Assembly: GCF_027596085.1 (NCBI RefSeq)
Contig: NC_072452.1
Location: 5,762,814-5,826,813 of the forward strand
DNA length: 64,000 nt
Origin: Anoplopoma fimbria
Taxonomy: Eukaryota > Chordata > Actinopteri > Perciformes > Anoplopomatidae
Direction of reading: 5' to 3'
Made by a program: the position numbers and the translations under genes. Positions 13,701 to 34,388 of the stretch are shown in pieces; the first letter of the stretch is position 1; each line of letters starts with the position of its first letter. The notes beneath the pieces were generated by a model. That model did no database searches and had not been told where the DNA came from. It saw nothing but the letters and a program-made list of their open reading frames with translations.

Positions 13701-15363
13701 CTGTTAAAATCCTGTTTTGAATGTATACATTTCCATAAGGGGTGAAACATACCTTAAATATGCCTGCTATGTAAAACTGTCCACAGTGTTACAGAAGGCA
13801 CTGGCCTTACTCATCCCATACATCACTTTGGGACCGTTTTCAGATTAATCCACCAGAAGATTTGACTTTATTCTGTGGTAATCCAAATACTTATGTATTC
13901 TGACTCAGGTGGGAATACACACCATGAGGCCTGTCAGCGACCGGTTCTTTCCCTTACTTCATGTGAAAGTGCAAAATAAAGCCTGAATAAATAGTGAATA
14001 AATACACATAGGACATAATGGTATCAGAAATCCAGATGTTGCTCTCTTAGAGACTGGAAGTATCTCAGCCATAGAGAGGCTGCCGACTGCGAGGGAACTC
14101 AAATATGTTTTTAAATCAACATAGCTGGGATTGCAAGTGGCCAATAGAAATACTATGACGACTTGGGTCACCAGTGATCTGAGAAATGTTTGGTCTGGGA
14201 AGGAATCTGCCCTCAAATCCAGTTTACTGAGTTCATCCTGGGTAGTGTTTAGCAGCAGCCATGTTGGCGTTTTGATTTGGTATTTTTATTTTATTTAGTA
14301 ATAACACCCTACAGTTGTCAAGGTATTATTCCGGCTGGTTAGGGGTCAAATGTTAAGTAAACTAAAAATAAGCCTTTGGAAAGTGAGCAGCTCAACATCT
14401 CTTTCTGTGCAATGTAAACAATGTCACTGCATGCATAAATAATGACAAAATAAATAATGGGGGGAAATAATCAGACAAATAAAAAAAATATGAATGGAAC
14501 ACAAGAACAACAGCCTTAAAGCACGCCAATGTAAAGGTTCAGTCAGTTATTATTCAGCTGCATGACGTGATGAGTGAGGAAGCAAGGAGGGAAGGAAGAC
14601 TGAATAGCAGCCAATCAAAATGTAAAAGTTATATTAAAAGGTGGGCAGAATAGTAAACACATCTTCTGTAGATGTCGACACTTAGTAATGGGCACACCAA
14701 TTGATCTTTCAGTTAGTTCACAATTTTTTCACTCATCAGTAGTGAGGCAAATTCATTGCTTGGTCTCTTGCAGAGCTTATATGTACTTTTAAAGACACAG
14801 AGAGTGGGGGACGTTGATTGGTTGAGTTAGCTGAAAGCTACGTTCAGACAGGCGGCTCAGCTTTTTGGAGTTAGTTAGTTTGCGTTTCAGAGGAAGACCA
14901 TAAACTACCAAAAATGGAGGAAGGCCATAAAGGCAGCAGTGGAACCTGGACAAGTGGAGTCCCATCAGCACAACAGTTTGTTGTTGAACTCATGGACATG
15001 GAAAACATATACTTTTTTTAAGGGAAGATGAATCCGATTTACTTCCTGTCTGAACATAGCTGAAGTCTCCCCGGTTGGTTTTCTTGTTTTTTCACATCAA
15101 CTATCCCTGTTGCTGTTTTTCTTTTCTTTTTCTTTCTTACTCTTTTGTCAAAAGTTTGCTGTTGATGCGTAGGTGAGTCCAGCAGCTTTCTGAATGGGAC
15201 GTAGCTACAACGGGGGAAGGTGCAACGGGATCAACGTCTGTTCCTTTGTGCGTCAAAAAGGAAGAACAGCAGGTCAACTGCTGCTTGGGAGGAGGGTGTT
15301 TGTGTCTGTGAGTGTGTGCGCTGGAGGGGGGTTACTGCATTTTCCAGGTGTGGAGGGTTAACG
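10720..15363. other. Gene-poor DNA; probably includes the 3' UTR of the LONRF gene
   Basis: Apart from the element at 12478-13133, no protein-like frame was found. The LONRF stop codon is at 15364-15366 on the minus strand, so its 3' UTR runs leftward into this stretch. Minus-strand AATAAA candidates (TTTATT on plus) occur near 14285 and near 11103; the sequence cannot decide which is used. Confidence 0.45.
12478..13133. repeat. TIR-bounded interspersed element beginning TTTAAAGGGACAGCTCACCC
   Basis: The left end reads ttttaaagggacagctcacc and the right end gattttccctttaa, giving a short inverted repeat TTAAAGGGA. Interior blocks such as gcagtgctattcttcaatct and agatgtcttggccctctgga resemble a common teleost non-autonomous DNA element. 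No coding capacity. A shorter relative may lie at about 46030-46316. Confidence 0.55.
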
Positions 15364-22635
<7,272 letters not shown>

Positions 22636-24003
22636 CTATGCGGTGCGCACCTGGTTAAAACACCCGCTGCCGTGCATGTCTGCGTCTGCTGCTGGGAAGT
22701 CCTCTGACTATATTGCGCGGTCATGACCAGGTCCAGGAAGCACCCATGTAATTCTCAATGGAGCAGAGCAGGAGGGACAAAAAAAAAAAAAAAAAAAAAT
22801 GTTACGTAAAAAGTTGTGTCATGTGATGCTGGTAAGCTGTTCTCATTGGACGGGTTAAGGGAAAGGGTTATAAAACACTCTGCCATGTAATAGAGCCGGT
22901 GTCGGGGGCCGGAGCCTGTCTGACCTGCATGCAGGAATTTGGTAAGCATTGGCGGGTCAATGTGGGAGCGCATGAGGGCAGGGGGGACACCAAATAATGG
23001 ACTTTAGCTGTATCACATTTATAGAAGTTATCACAAGTAATTCTTCTTTTAAGAAAAATAATAATTCTACACAGATCTTCCCAAACATGGTGTATTGGTG
23101 TGTGGTGTCATTAAGTGGACATATGTGATCTGTCAGTCCTTTTGATTGTCATAAATAATAGTTTATGTGGTTTAGTTATACAACTGATCTGGTGCACAAT
23201 AATTAACCCATGGGAGATCTCTTTCAGGGGCATTCCCTCTCTTGCGTATGTGTATATAATTATACAGGGGGAAAAAAGCAAATATGTAACCTGCTACAGG
23301 TTGCTGGAGTTACCTGTTATGTGACTGCTTCACCTGTCATGTAACAAGGTAAAGCAGTTATGTGACAGTCAAAATTGCTTTACATATTTTTTTTCGTCAT
23401 TTAATCATTTATTCTTTTATAGATCAAGTAAAATTCCATATATTTAGAAAATATATACTAACTGTTATTGCACACAGGCAGCAGTTTGAGTACAATGTAG
23501 AGATGGTTCTTACACAAACTGTACATCTGAGGAGGGATCATTTCATTACATATACTAACAGAAGAGCATGTCATCCCTTGTCACTGCCCCTCAGATCAAT
23601 TTCCTGAATGACAGACAAGGTAAGGCAACAAATCCTGGCGAGATATTAACCAATCAAACTGGGTTTGATCACTGTGACAGGCAGCAATCTCTCAGCACTT
23701 TGATGCTCTGGTCATTGTCCTCAGTTGGTGTTGCATAAATGTTTTATAATGACAAAAAGTGACATCTTACAAAACACATTGAGTGAGAATTTGAAAAAAA
23801 CGTCAATGGTTGCGTTATAATGTTATATTGTATGCATACAAATAAATAAAAAGTATAATGATTTAAAACTGGTTCCTGTTAAGAGCAAATTGTGGCATGG
23901 CACTTGTAGCATTATTATTTAAATCCTCAGTTAAAGCAAGACGATGGGACTATTAAAGGACATATTCTTCATCTTGCAAGTTGAATTCATAAGCAACTAG
24001 AGT

Positions 24004-24440
24004 CGAGCACTTAGTAGAGTTCAGATCTCTGCCAGGTGTGTCTGCAATGACCAATGTTGCATTGTGTGATTGAATGAATAGACCCCCCCGTCTAGGCACC
24101 AATGTGCTGTAAGGTGTTATAAAGCACACTTATACGTTGTATAAGACACGTCATAACATTTTCACCAAACACTCAAACTGTGGGCCCAGAGTAGCGGCTG
24201 GGGGTCGGCGATGCACTCAGCTGTGTCATCTTTAGCGGCCCCTAACGGCCAGGTGCAGGTTAACAGCAGTGAGTGAGCAATAAGCAGGCAGTCAATGGCA
24301 GTAAAAAAAAAATTGAAAATGAAAGGTGTGTTGAGGAAGTCTGAGTCACCGCAAAAAAAAAAAGGTTCTTGAGCATGCAGCCATATCCAAGCACCCAAAA
24401 TATTATGCAGGTCACTGCCCATGATCCTCCTGGCAGAGAT
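24004..24440. repeat. TIR-bounded interspersed element, copy B
   Basis: Starts gagcacttagtagagttcag with agatctctgccaggtgtgtc and ends gatcctcctggcagagat. It shares gtgtgattgaatg, ggctgggggtcggcgatg and the catgatcctcctgg end with copies A and C. Two A runs interrupt it near 24303 and 24352. No open frame. Confidence 0.7.
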
Positions 24441-24782
24441 TAAAATAATACTGATAAAATATACCCTTTTTTTCAATACAATAAACTCTGGTGTTTTGCT
24501 GCTCCGGACTGAACTGATATTGCTGTGTAACTGACATTACTGTTACTGTTATGCTATATTTTTTAGCATTTTTCATCATCCTGAAATAGTGACTTTTGTC
24601 CACAGTGGCTGGTGTTCAGCCAGTTACATAGACTCACTATAACACCAGAAGTGGGTTAAGGTCAGAGTTTAATGACTCTGGTTACAGGATTGTCCTCCGA
24701 ATTGATCTGATACCAGACCACATGGTATTATTAGCACAACCTGAAGTAGCATATCCTGCAGCCTCAAAATAAAACCTGTTTG

Positions 24783-24783
<1 letters not shown>

Positions 24784-24877
<94 letters not shown>
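24784..24877. repeat. (GT)n microsatellite
   Basis: Pure GT run of about 94 bp in intergenic DNA. Confidence 0.97.
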
Positions 24878-24879
<2 letters not shown>

Positions 24880-25160
24880 TGTGGAGATTAGAGGCTGGTC
24901 AGTCGTTCAGTGTCCATGTCAGTAGTAGCAGTGCTGGAAATTTAGGTCGGCCGGTCTAGCCCGTGAACTCAATCCCACGCACAGACACAAATGCTGACTT
25001 ACATGCACACTGCAGCAGACGGAGACAGACTGACACACATGCAAAAACAGCCGGACTGACATATATATGCAAATGGGGACAATCACGAGTATTACGCAAG
25101 CACGGCAACACACACGCAAAAAGCACAGATCGTTGTGTCCCTCTACACCTTGAAATGTCC

Positions 25161-25279
<119 letters not shown>

Positions 25280-26269
25280 TATCTAAATAGGCCAACAATG
25301 CAATCTAGACAGGTCTTGGTAGCACAGACTGTCTGGACATTTTATACTAGGCTGAGAGAGACCAGCAGTTTTTTTCTCCCACTATTATACAAGAGAGAGT
25401 GATTCATGTGATCGATAGGAAGCATGCACTTGTGCTTGTCTAAAACACCAGAGATATTTCATACTTTTTTCTTATTGAAATAATGTTATTACAAACAGGA
25501 TAAAGAGGCATGAAAGAAACAAGTTTGCATATGACAAGGGAATTAAATCTGTTTTAGCTTCTGGTTGTGCCATTGGATATGACATGTTTGCCACTATATG
25601 GAGCAGATTTGTTCTTTAATGGTTGTCTGAACAAGTAGATTTATGTAGGTTTCTTTTTGGTCGAGCGAGACAGGAACAGATCTGTCATTTATAAAAGTAA
25701 AGAACAGATATTTTGTGTAAGATATAGCCTTTTTTTTATCTGTATGGTCATAACGGAAGGATGGAGAATTATAGAAGCTGTCTTATAACAGTGATGAATG
25801 ATATTATCACTAAAGAACTCAAAGTGTCTGCAACTTTTACATCAAAATCCTACACAGACTACTCTTGTGTTTTCTTTTAAATGTTTAATCCAAACAATTT
25901 AAAGATTTTAAATACTAAATAAATAGTTATTGTTTTTACATTTTCTATTACTGTATACTTCCTGCTTTTAAAGACTATGTAGTGCTTTGTGAATAATAAC
26001 GAATGCCTAGGCAACTGATTTTTAATTATACTACTATTTTATAATAAATATGAATATATGTTTTTGATTAAGACAGTACTAGCCTCTAAGACTTTACCTC
26101 CTGAAGGACCTAAAGCTTGCTGCTGACACAGAGCTACTGGGAGGCTCAACAGGGGAAAGTTAAATCCCATCATTCTTAGTGTGTGGTCTCATTAAGGGGA
26201 CATCTGTGTTGTTCTATTTCAGGATACCGGTATGCTAATATTTGAAGATCAGTGGTAAACACAAAGCCG

Positions 26270-26600
26270 AGTTGAGGCTGATATGATGTCATTAGTTTTG
26301 CAGCTGTTTGGTCATCATCTTAACTATTAAAATGTAAAAAAAAAAAGTAATCAACAATGTTATCGCAATGCATCATCCTTAAGGGAACATGAGTGTGTGT
26401 AACAACTTTTATCACCAGCCAGCCAATATTTTTGGATTGGACATTTCCCCAAAAAACAAAAATGTCAACACTCTTGTAGTACTAGATAGAAAGTCTGGGG
26501 ATCATCAGAGTCAATAGGATTCATACTCTGGGGAGCATGAATCGTACAGCTGTTGAGATATTTCAGTCTGGACCAAACTAGTGGACCAGCAGACATCATC
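26270..26600. repeat. Diverged copy of the GCTAACATGCTAA-type repeat (3' part)
   Basis: Contains gatgtcattagttttgcagc, ccccaaaaaacaaaaatgtc, tctggggatcatcagagtca and ggattcatactctggggagc. These are the 3' blocks of the same teleost repeat whose 5' part is visible at 8385-8770. Borders approximate. Confidence 0.5.
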
Positions 26601-27049
26601 TAGAGTAAAACTGCTAGCATGGCTCAGTGCTGCTTCAACTCTTTCACACTCTCCTTTAAGACAATACCAGAGGTTGACAAACCATCGATCAGACGATAGT
26701 CATGGAGATTTAAGTGTTCTATAAATGGGAAAATTTGGAGAGCAACTCTTCCAAGTGTTGAGAAGAATTTCTATATGGCAGTGCTGATTTAACTCTTGGG
26801 TGTGGGCTTTACAAAACACACCCGTTCTGTTTCAGTTAATTCAATTACACAATAAAGCACATAAGCCTTGAATCACCGTATTATTAAAGACTTTGTTGAA
26901 TAAGAGCTTTTGAAACAGCTTCGTTGTAAGACTTGTCAGCTATTTATCGCTTCTGTTGAGGCTACTACTTGATGGTGTTGTGTAGGTGAAAAGTGTTGAA
27001 TGAATGAATTGTTACCACTGTTAAAATCGGAACAAATTAGTATTTGCTA

Positions 27050-27709
27050 AACAGGAATCGGCAGATTTTATTAGATAAATGTGGTTCAAAAGGTAAAACA
27101 TCTTGATGCCATTACGGCAAACATACAAAATAACAGAAAATCCACCATTGTTATTTTTTTTACAACAATGCTTACAACCAAAAAGACAAGTAAACATTTT
27201 TGTTCTGTCAGTGGTTTGACATACATGTATAAAAAACATGAGTAGAAAAAGGTTTATTCATTGAATTGTGAATGCTCATGTTTCAGAAGCATCGGGACAA
27301 AATGTTCAGACCAGACCGCATGACACCAGTTAGAGTGGCTACTGAGTAAGAGAGAGTCTGAGTGCTCAATTGACTGCATTTGTATTTTGGCACAATTCAG
27401 AGGCTTTGCAGCCGTCTCAACTCTCACAACAACCTCGGAATCTAATAATGCTAACATGTACAGTTTACTACAAGGCAAGAAAAAGAAAGTTCTGTCTATT
27501 TTGATAGATTTCTTTTTAAATAAAGACTGTGAGTCCTTGTCATTTTGTCTTCAGTTTGGTACTCCTGTGGTGCTGCCAGCTGGATAACCATTCTCATCAT
27601 TTTGCACTCTGTCAGCAGTTAAGATCGTCGGATGCCAAACACCATGAAATCAGAACACCGTGACAGGCAGATTAAAATAACAGATTAATGAACAGGCCAC
27701 CGTGGTAAA
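27050..27709 (-). other. Putative 3' UTR of commd5
   Basis: Lies directly after the commd5 stop codon (27710-27712 on the minus strand). A minus-strand AATAAA (plus TTTATT) is present at about 27066-27071 and another near 27252. No coding block. The end point is a guess between these signals. Confidence 0.4.
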
Positions 27710-30700
27710 TCAGTCTTGGATTTTGAGAATGTTCCTCTTCTCTAGATCGTTCATCTCTTTGAGAATCAGAGCCACGTTGTACCGGAGCTCCTGGAATTTA
27801 GACACAGGCACCTGAACGAGAAAACAACAATTCACTGACCACGGAACATGAAAAAAGGGAATGATGCTATAATAATAAATCAAAAAAAATTCTGAACCAA
27901 AACAAACAATTTATGAACACTCACTGTTTTTGATACGATTTATTTTATTCTATTCCATTATATATATATAAATATATAAATATATAACAGTATACGTCTT
28001 GACCGTTTGGTAAAGGCCTATTCTTTTAAAAAAACTGTGGGTTTTGTTACAAAATCAACATTGATAGCTGTTATGTTTCCCCCAACATTAAAGGGTTATC
28101 AAAAAGGCCAAAATGCTCACTGAAAGGGTTCTTGAAAGTCTAACAGGCCTTGTATTTCACATTAAACAAGTCTTGCCTGCTTTGACCTCTGACCTCCCTA
28201 CATAATGAAAGTGGGCCAATCCCAAAACAATGTATTCTAAACCAACACATAATTTCTATGCCTCTTATTCCTGTATAAAAGACTCAAGCTGACAGTGAGT
28301 CATCAACCCCTTTGTAACTGTACTAAAAAAGATACATCTGCTGATCAAGAAGAGAGATTACGGCAGCAGACTCTGGATCAGATCCTGAGAAACACAAATA
28401 AGGTAGAGATAAGGTCCATCCATCAATAGAATCTGCAAACCGGATGCTGCTGCTGCTAATCTTCTAATTCTGCTGTAATCTGATCACATAACTGCTACAA
28501 GTCCCCCCCCCCCCTGCTTCGGTCCACGTTAGTAGCCTACTTTGAAGGCTGCATCTATCCTGAAATCATCAGGCAGGTATGTATGGAGTATGGCGCCCCC
28601 TGTTGAGCAATGCACCTCACTTACTTGTTGAAGATTTGATCCATTTTGCTGTTGAGTTTCTCTTTGTATTTTTTTATAACTAATTATTTATAATGGGCAC
28701 ATTTGTATGTTTATAACACAAGTAATGTCATTCGGACATTATAATGCTTGTTTCTGGGATGTGAGGCAGAAAGGTTGCTTCTGTCGGCACAATGAAACTA
28801 CAATACTCTGTCGGATTGGATCTGTTCTAATGTCATTTAAACTAATGAGTCTGTAAGAACAGAGAGTAACACAGTCAGAGGTTCTATAATATCTGTTTAG
28901 CTTTGTAATGGGTGTTGTATAAATGTTGAACCAGGCTGTTACTGCATACACAAATAGACTTTACCGTCGCAGTGTATCAGAAATAGTTTATAGGTTAGGC
29001 TGTAGTTAATAAATATTACCTTGATTATTCGCCCGTGATCCTGTTGTGTAACAACTAAAAACAGACCTACATTAGCCCTCTGGCTAACAACCAACTTCTT
29101 TGTTACAACAGGCTGGAGCTAAGCTGAAAAAAACCCACTACGGTGCAGAACTAACACTAGCAATGTGGACAAAATGACCGTCCATGGGAAGACAAACCTT
29201 TCATACTAGACCAAGAGACCTTTGTAATGCACGCTGACTGTACTGTGTCTGATATCTAGATATATTGTAGAAGATTTAAGAATTGCCCAACACCTGGGTG
29301 AGTTCTCTCTTTCAACAACCACTAGAGTCAATGTTTCTTTAATGAATCTAGGCATATTGGTCTATACACCTTCAGTATTACTACAATTAGACTAAGTAGG
29401 TTCTGGAACACAGACATTCAGAGTGAAAACAGGTTATTAAACTAGCCAGTATCATCATGAACCAATCAATTGTTTGTGTACCTCAAAGCGTTGAAAGCTC
29501 CCATCTGATAGTTTCATCTGCATCAGAACAGAAGGCTGCAGGGCCCTGGCTAAAGAGCTGTGGAGACGGAGGAGACAAATTTCATTTTTCAAGAATTGTT
29601 TCCGTAATGTACGCATCTGTCTGTTAAACCACGTTGACAATTAATGCTAAGACCAACTACTCACTTCGTCTTGTATTCATTACGAACAAAGTAGAAACAT
29701 AAAAAACACCTCACACTCTGTAAGATTTTGTTTTTCCCCAGGAAAGACCTACCACAAAACAAACAACAAGTAGAAAAGCTTCTCTCAGTTGATACATTAC
29801 CTTGTGGAAATAGCGACGTCCACCCTCCATTTAAAGTCTTCTACCTTGGGAAGGTGTGGGTCATTCCGGGAGGTCGCTGCATCTAGAGCTGCACGCCTGC
29901 AAAGACAGGGGTCACACAGCAATGATTTCTCTATGAATGGCATCAAAATATTTTGACTCCAGCCCTCTGGTGATGAAAACCAACACAACTCTAACCAAAC
30001 GAGCTCTGTTAGCTTCATGAGGAGACACAAAACTAGAGACTTAATGTATGAAAGTCTAAATTAAGAGGCTGTAAATTCAACACACCTGTTGCCAAAAACC
30101 ACACTGGAGAAATCTGTGATAAAGTCTTCAGGTATCCTAACAGACAAAACAGACAACAGCGAATTCAGCATTTGAGGTTAAAATTGTGCTGCGTATAAGC
30201 ACAAGTGATAGTGAATCAAAACATTAAGGTTGTGGTTGATCGACGAGCCTTACCTTAGTTCTCTAAGATCTTCTCTGAAGGCCTAAACATGGACACAAAC
30301 ACAACGTTAATTATTATCTTAGACAAGATTTAAAATGTTTATATCTTAAAATGTGTATATCCAAGCTAATTATTACATTAGAATGTTTTGCCCTAGATAC
30401 CCACACAGGTGTGTTGTGTGGAATCCATCATTACTTGTATTATTTACACCGGTGCTTTTTTCTTTTTCCTGTGCAAGTAATACAGTGGGTACGGAAAGTA
30501 TTCAGACCCCTTTAAATTTTTCACCCTTTGTTTCATTGCAGCCATTTGCTAAAATCGAAAAAGTTCATTTTTTTTTCGCATTAATGTACACTCAGCAACC
30601 CATCTTGACAGAAAAAACCAGAAATGTAGAAATTTTTGCAAATTTATTAAAAAAGAAAAACTGAAATATCACATGGTCATAAGTATTCAGACCCTTTGCT

Positions 30701-33074
30701 CAGTATTGAGTAGAAGCACCCTTTTGAGCTAGTACAGCCATGAGTCTTCTTGGGAATGATGCAACAAGTTTCTCACACCTGGATTTGGGGATCCTCTGCC
30801 ATTCTTCCTTGCAGATCCTCTCCAGTTCTGTCAGGTTGGATGGTGAACGTTGGTGGACAGCCATTTTCAGGTCTCTCCAGAGATGCTCAATTGGGTTTAG
30901 GTCAGGGCTCTGGCTGGGCCAGTCAAGAATGGTCACAGACTTGTTCCGAAGCCACTCCTTTGTTATTTTAGCTGTGTGCTTCGGGTCATTGTCTTGTTGG
31001 AAGGTGAACCTTCGGCCCAGTCTGAGGTCCTGAGCACTCTGGAGGAGGTTTTCTTCCAGGATATCTCTGTACTTGGCCGCATTCATCTTTCCTTCAATTG
31101 CAACCAGTCGTCCTGTCCCTGCAGCTGAAAAACACCCCCATAGCATGATGCTGCCACCACCATGTTTCACTGTTGGGATTGTATTGGGCAGGTGACTGGT
31201 TTTCTCCACACATACCGCTTAGAATTAACGCCAAAAAGTTCAATCTTGGTCTCATCAGACCAGAGAATCTTATTTCTCATAGTTTGGGAGTCCTCCATGT
31301 GTTTTTTGGCAAACTCTATGCGGGCTTTCATATGTCTTGCACTGAGGAGAGGCTTCCGTTAGGCCACTCTGCCATAAAGCCCCGACTGGTGGAGGGCTGC
31401 AGTGATAGTTGACTTTGTGGAACTTTCTCCCATCTCCCTACTGCATCTCTGGAGCTCAGCCACAGTGATCTTTGGGTTCTTCTTTACCTCTCTCACCAAG
31501 GCTCTTCTCCCACGATTGCTCAGTTTGGCTGGACGGCCAGGTCTAGGAAGAGTTCTGGTCATCCCATACTTCTTCCATTTAAGGATTATGGAGGCCACTG
31601 TGCTCTTAGGAACCTTGAGTGCTGCAGAAATTCTTTTGTAACCTTGGCCAGATCTGTGCCTTGCCACAATTCTGTCTCTGAGCTCCTTGGGCAGTTCCTT
31701 CGACCTCATGATTCTCATTTGTTCTGACATGCACTGTGAGCTGTAAGGTCTTATATAGACAGGTGTGTGCCTTTCCTAATCAAGTCCAATCAGTTTAATT
31801 AAACACAGCTGGACTCCAATGAAGGAGTAGAACCATCTCAAGGAGGATCAGAAGAAATGGACAGCATGTGAGTTAAATATGAGTGTCACAGCAAAGGGTC
31901 TGAATACTTATGACCATGTGATATTTCAGTTTTTCTTTTTTTTTAAAAATTTCTAAAGATGGGTGCTGAATCGATTTTAGCAAATGGCTGCAATGAAACA
32001 AAGAGTGAAAAATTAGGGGTCCCACTGTATGTCTTCAGTGAGAAAGGCCTATATGTCAGCCCAAACATACTCAATAAGAATTAATATGGAGCATGGAATT
32101 AAAACACGTCACATGTCTTGTAAGAGCATAGAAGGACATGTGAAACTACTAACATTAATTATTGCTTTTCTTTTTCATTTTGGCGTGTTAGTAAGCCACG
32201 ACAGTAAGGGAAGCGAGATCAAATACCAGGATCATGAAACTGATACACCTTAATCCAATGTTATAGTATTTCCTGTGTCTTTTCCTGCTATGACATGTCA
32301 TCTGTGGAAAAAGGGTGTTTTCATCTCCAGAGTCTGACACCAGCTCACCTCCTGTTTCAGTGATGATGTGGGGATGCGGATGGCCTCAGACAGCACTCTG
32401 TACATCCCAGCCACGATGTGGCCGAGCCTCTCCTGGGGGATGGGGCTGCTCTCCGCTATGGACTTCATCACCTCCCTGCAGTCCTTCCCCTCCAGGGCGC
32501 TGACCACAGCTGGACAGACATGAATCCACAGGCACATCTGGCTCACTTAGTTAACGGCTTCAACCGCTAGTGCTGCTCTTGTTCAGAGTCTCGGAGCGTA
32601 CACATTGTGACCCATGTCAAACAATACAAATACACTGTGCAATTATAGTTATAATAGTCTGTCTGTATATATAATATTTCAGTTATTGTGGATTATTTAC
32701 TGTTTTTATTGCTTATTTATAATACTTGTTTTTTATCTTGTTTTTCTTTTACTATTTACTCTTGTTTGCACTATAACCTATGCTGCTGTAATCCTGTAAA
32801 TAATAATAATAAAGTATTATCTTATCTTATCTTATCTGAGGCCTTTGAAATGACACTAATATTACTAAAGAACTATTTAATGTATGAGCTACAACCATTT
32901 AAACCTGTTTTAAAGAGACACTAACATGTAACTATACCATCTCAGTAATTTACCTTTCAGTGTTGTTCTGAACATCTCTTGGTCAACATCCTTCAGGTTT
33001 TTCGACAGGGACTCGATTTCTGCTGGTATCCTTCCTCCCAGAAAGCTGGAGTCCTTTGTGTGGCTCGAGGACAT
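27710..33074 (-). CDS. commd5: COMM domain-containing protein 5, complete
   Basis: Seven exons on the minus strand: 33074-32954, 32509-32349, 30282-30254, 30136-30086, 29896-29801, 29557-29482, 27811-27710. Phases agree and give 211 aa; human COMMD5 is 224 aa. N-terminal helical segment: [20 protein letters not shown] and [15 protein letters not shown]. The C-terminal COMM domain (about 140-211) contains [34 protein letters not shown] and [23 protein letters not shown] proteins form the heteromeric ring of the Commander endosomal recycling complex and also bind cullins; the role here is inherited from the family. Exon 3 is a 29-nt microexon. Intron 2, between exons 2 and 3, contains a Tc1 transposon. 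The gene is divergent from fam199x across a shared promoter region. Confidence 0.93.
30483..32027 (-). mobile_element. Tc1/mariner transposon (IR/DR type) with broken transposase, in commd5 intron 2
   Basis: Outer ends cagtgggtacggaaagtatt and, on the right, aattaggggtcccactg are inverted and each flanked by TA (30481-30482 and 32028-32029), the expected Tc1 target duplication. Inverted repeats exceed 150 bp and carry an inner direct repeat (aagtattcagaccctttgct near 30690), the IR/DR layout. Element length 1545 bp. It shares the minus orientation of commd5. Its age is uncertain, but the ends and internal sequence are still well preserved. Confidence 0.93.
30700..31730 (-). pseudogene. Tc1-like transposase pseudogene (paired HTH plus DDE domain)
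   Basis: The N-terminal part (31730-31359) has the paired helix-turn-helix region, including [20 protein letters not shown] and the [16 protein letters not shown] linker, and ends at an in-frame TAA after YGRVA. A middle part continues in the same frame to another stop, then the frame shifts. The C-terminal part (31209-30700) has [18 protein letters not shown], the [10 protein letters not shown] second Asp and the [15 protein letters not shown]lu region. A short deletion near 31200 accounts for the frame change. One nonsense change and one frameshift mean it cannot encode a full transposase. Confidence 0.9.
32640..32840 (+). repeat. LINE/SINE 3'-tail-like repeat with (CTTAT)n end, commd5 intron 1
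   Basis: Ends with cctatgctgctgtaatcctg, then AATAATAATAATAAAG and (TATCT)n. The block ttgtttgcac...tgctgctgtaatcctg recurs at about 33270-33302 and partly at 33700-33718. Such a CTGTAATCC...AATAAAG tail with a short tandem repeat resembles 3' ends of teleost CR1/Rex1-like retroposons. Confidence 0.5.
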
Positions 33075-33215
33075 GACTAACCATGTACAACGTGTCTAAT
33101 GTTGAGCGAACAAGTACCAGAATAACAAATAAAGTGTGTTTACGGGATAGCTTCCGCCTTCACGTCACATGACGTTGTGCTTCCGCCTTCACGTCACATG
33201 ACGTTTTTTTTTACT

Positions 33216-33365
33216 TTTCTTACTTATTTACTTATTTAAAATACTTGTTTGTATTTTATACTACGTACCTTGTTTGCACATTATCTCTGCTGCTGTAATC
33301 CTGCAAATCCCCTCCGCTGCAGGACTAATAAAGGATTGTTTTATTTTATCTTATCTTATTTGGTT
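33216..33365 (+). repeat. LINE/SINE 3'-tail-like repeat, second copy
   Basis: Contains acttgtttgtattttatact, ttgtttgcacattatctctg, ctgctgtaatcctgcaaatc, then gactaataaaggattg and TTATCTTATCTTATT. A third, truncated copy begins at about 33650 and breaks into the TTA microsatellite after ctctgctatt. Confidence 0.5.
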
Positions 33366-33484
33366 TTACTATTTTATCTAATATTCGTTTACTATTTTAT
33401 GTTTATCTATTTCACTTGATTTTATTTATTTTGTTCGTTTATTTGATTGTCACTTGTTATGTCATTTTATTTCTTAGTTTAGTT

Positions 33485-33540
33485 TTATCCTATTTTTATT
33501 ATTAATGTAGTTATTATTATTATTGTTATTATTATAATAC

Positions 33541-33585
<45 letters not shown>

Positions 33586-33824
33586 CATCTTATCTTATGA
33601 CGTTGTGCTTCTGCCCTCACGTCACATGACGGTTTTTTCTTTTTTTCTTTCTTACTTACTTATTTAAAATACTTGTTTGTATTTTATACTATGTACCTTG
33701 TTTGCACATTATCTCTGCTATTATTAATGTAGTTATTATTATTATTATTATTATTATTATAATTACTTATATTATTATTATTATAATACTTACATTATTA
33801 TTATTATTATTGTTATTATTATTA

Positions 33825-33855
<31 letters not shown>

Positions 33856-33946
33856 ATACTTATATTATTATTATTATTATAATACTTATATTATTATTAT
33901 TATAATACTTTTATTATTATTATTATTGTTATTATTATAATACTTA

Positions 33947-33980
<34 letters not shown>

Positions 33981-34281
33981 ATACTTATATTATTATTATT
34001 ATTATAATACTTATTATTATTATTATTATACTTATATTATTATTATTATAATACTTATATTATTATTATTACTTATATTATTATTATTATTATTACTTAT
34101 TATTATTATTATTATAATTATTATTATTATTATTATTGTTATTATTATAATACTTATATTATTATTATTATTATTATAATACTTACATTATTATATATTA
34201 TTTATTATTATTATTATTATAATACTTATTATTATTATTATAATACTTATATTATTATTATTGTTATTATTATTATATATA

Positions 34282-34353
<72 letters not shown>

Positions 34354-34388
34354 CTTATCTTATCTTATCTTATCTTATCTTATCTTAT
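33485..34388. repeat. (TTA)n microsatellite with ATAATACTTAT interruptions and (CTTAT)n end
   Basis: A compound TTA array, interrupted at 33590-33725 by a motif copy and a LINE-tail fragment. The larger part (33719-34388) alternates TTA runs with a higher-order unit ataatacttatattatta, and ends in (CTTAT)n. Open frames of Ile/Leu/Tyr across it are artefacts. Confidence 0.93.

Noticed and set aside
33702..33905. Ile/Leu/Tyr-rich ORF
   Set aside because: Translation of the TTA microsatellite.
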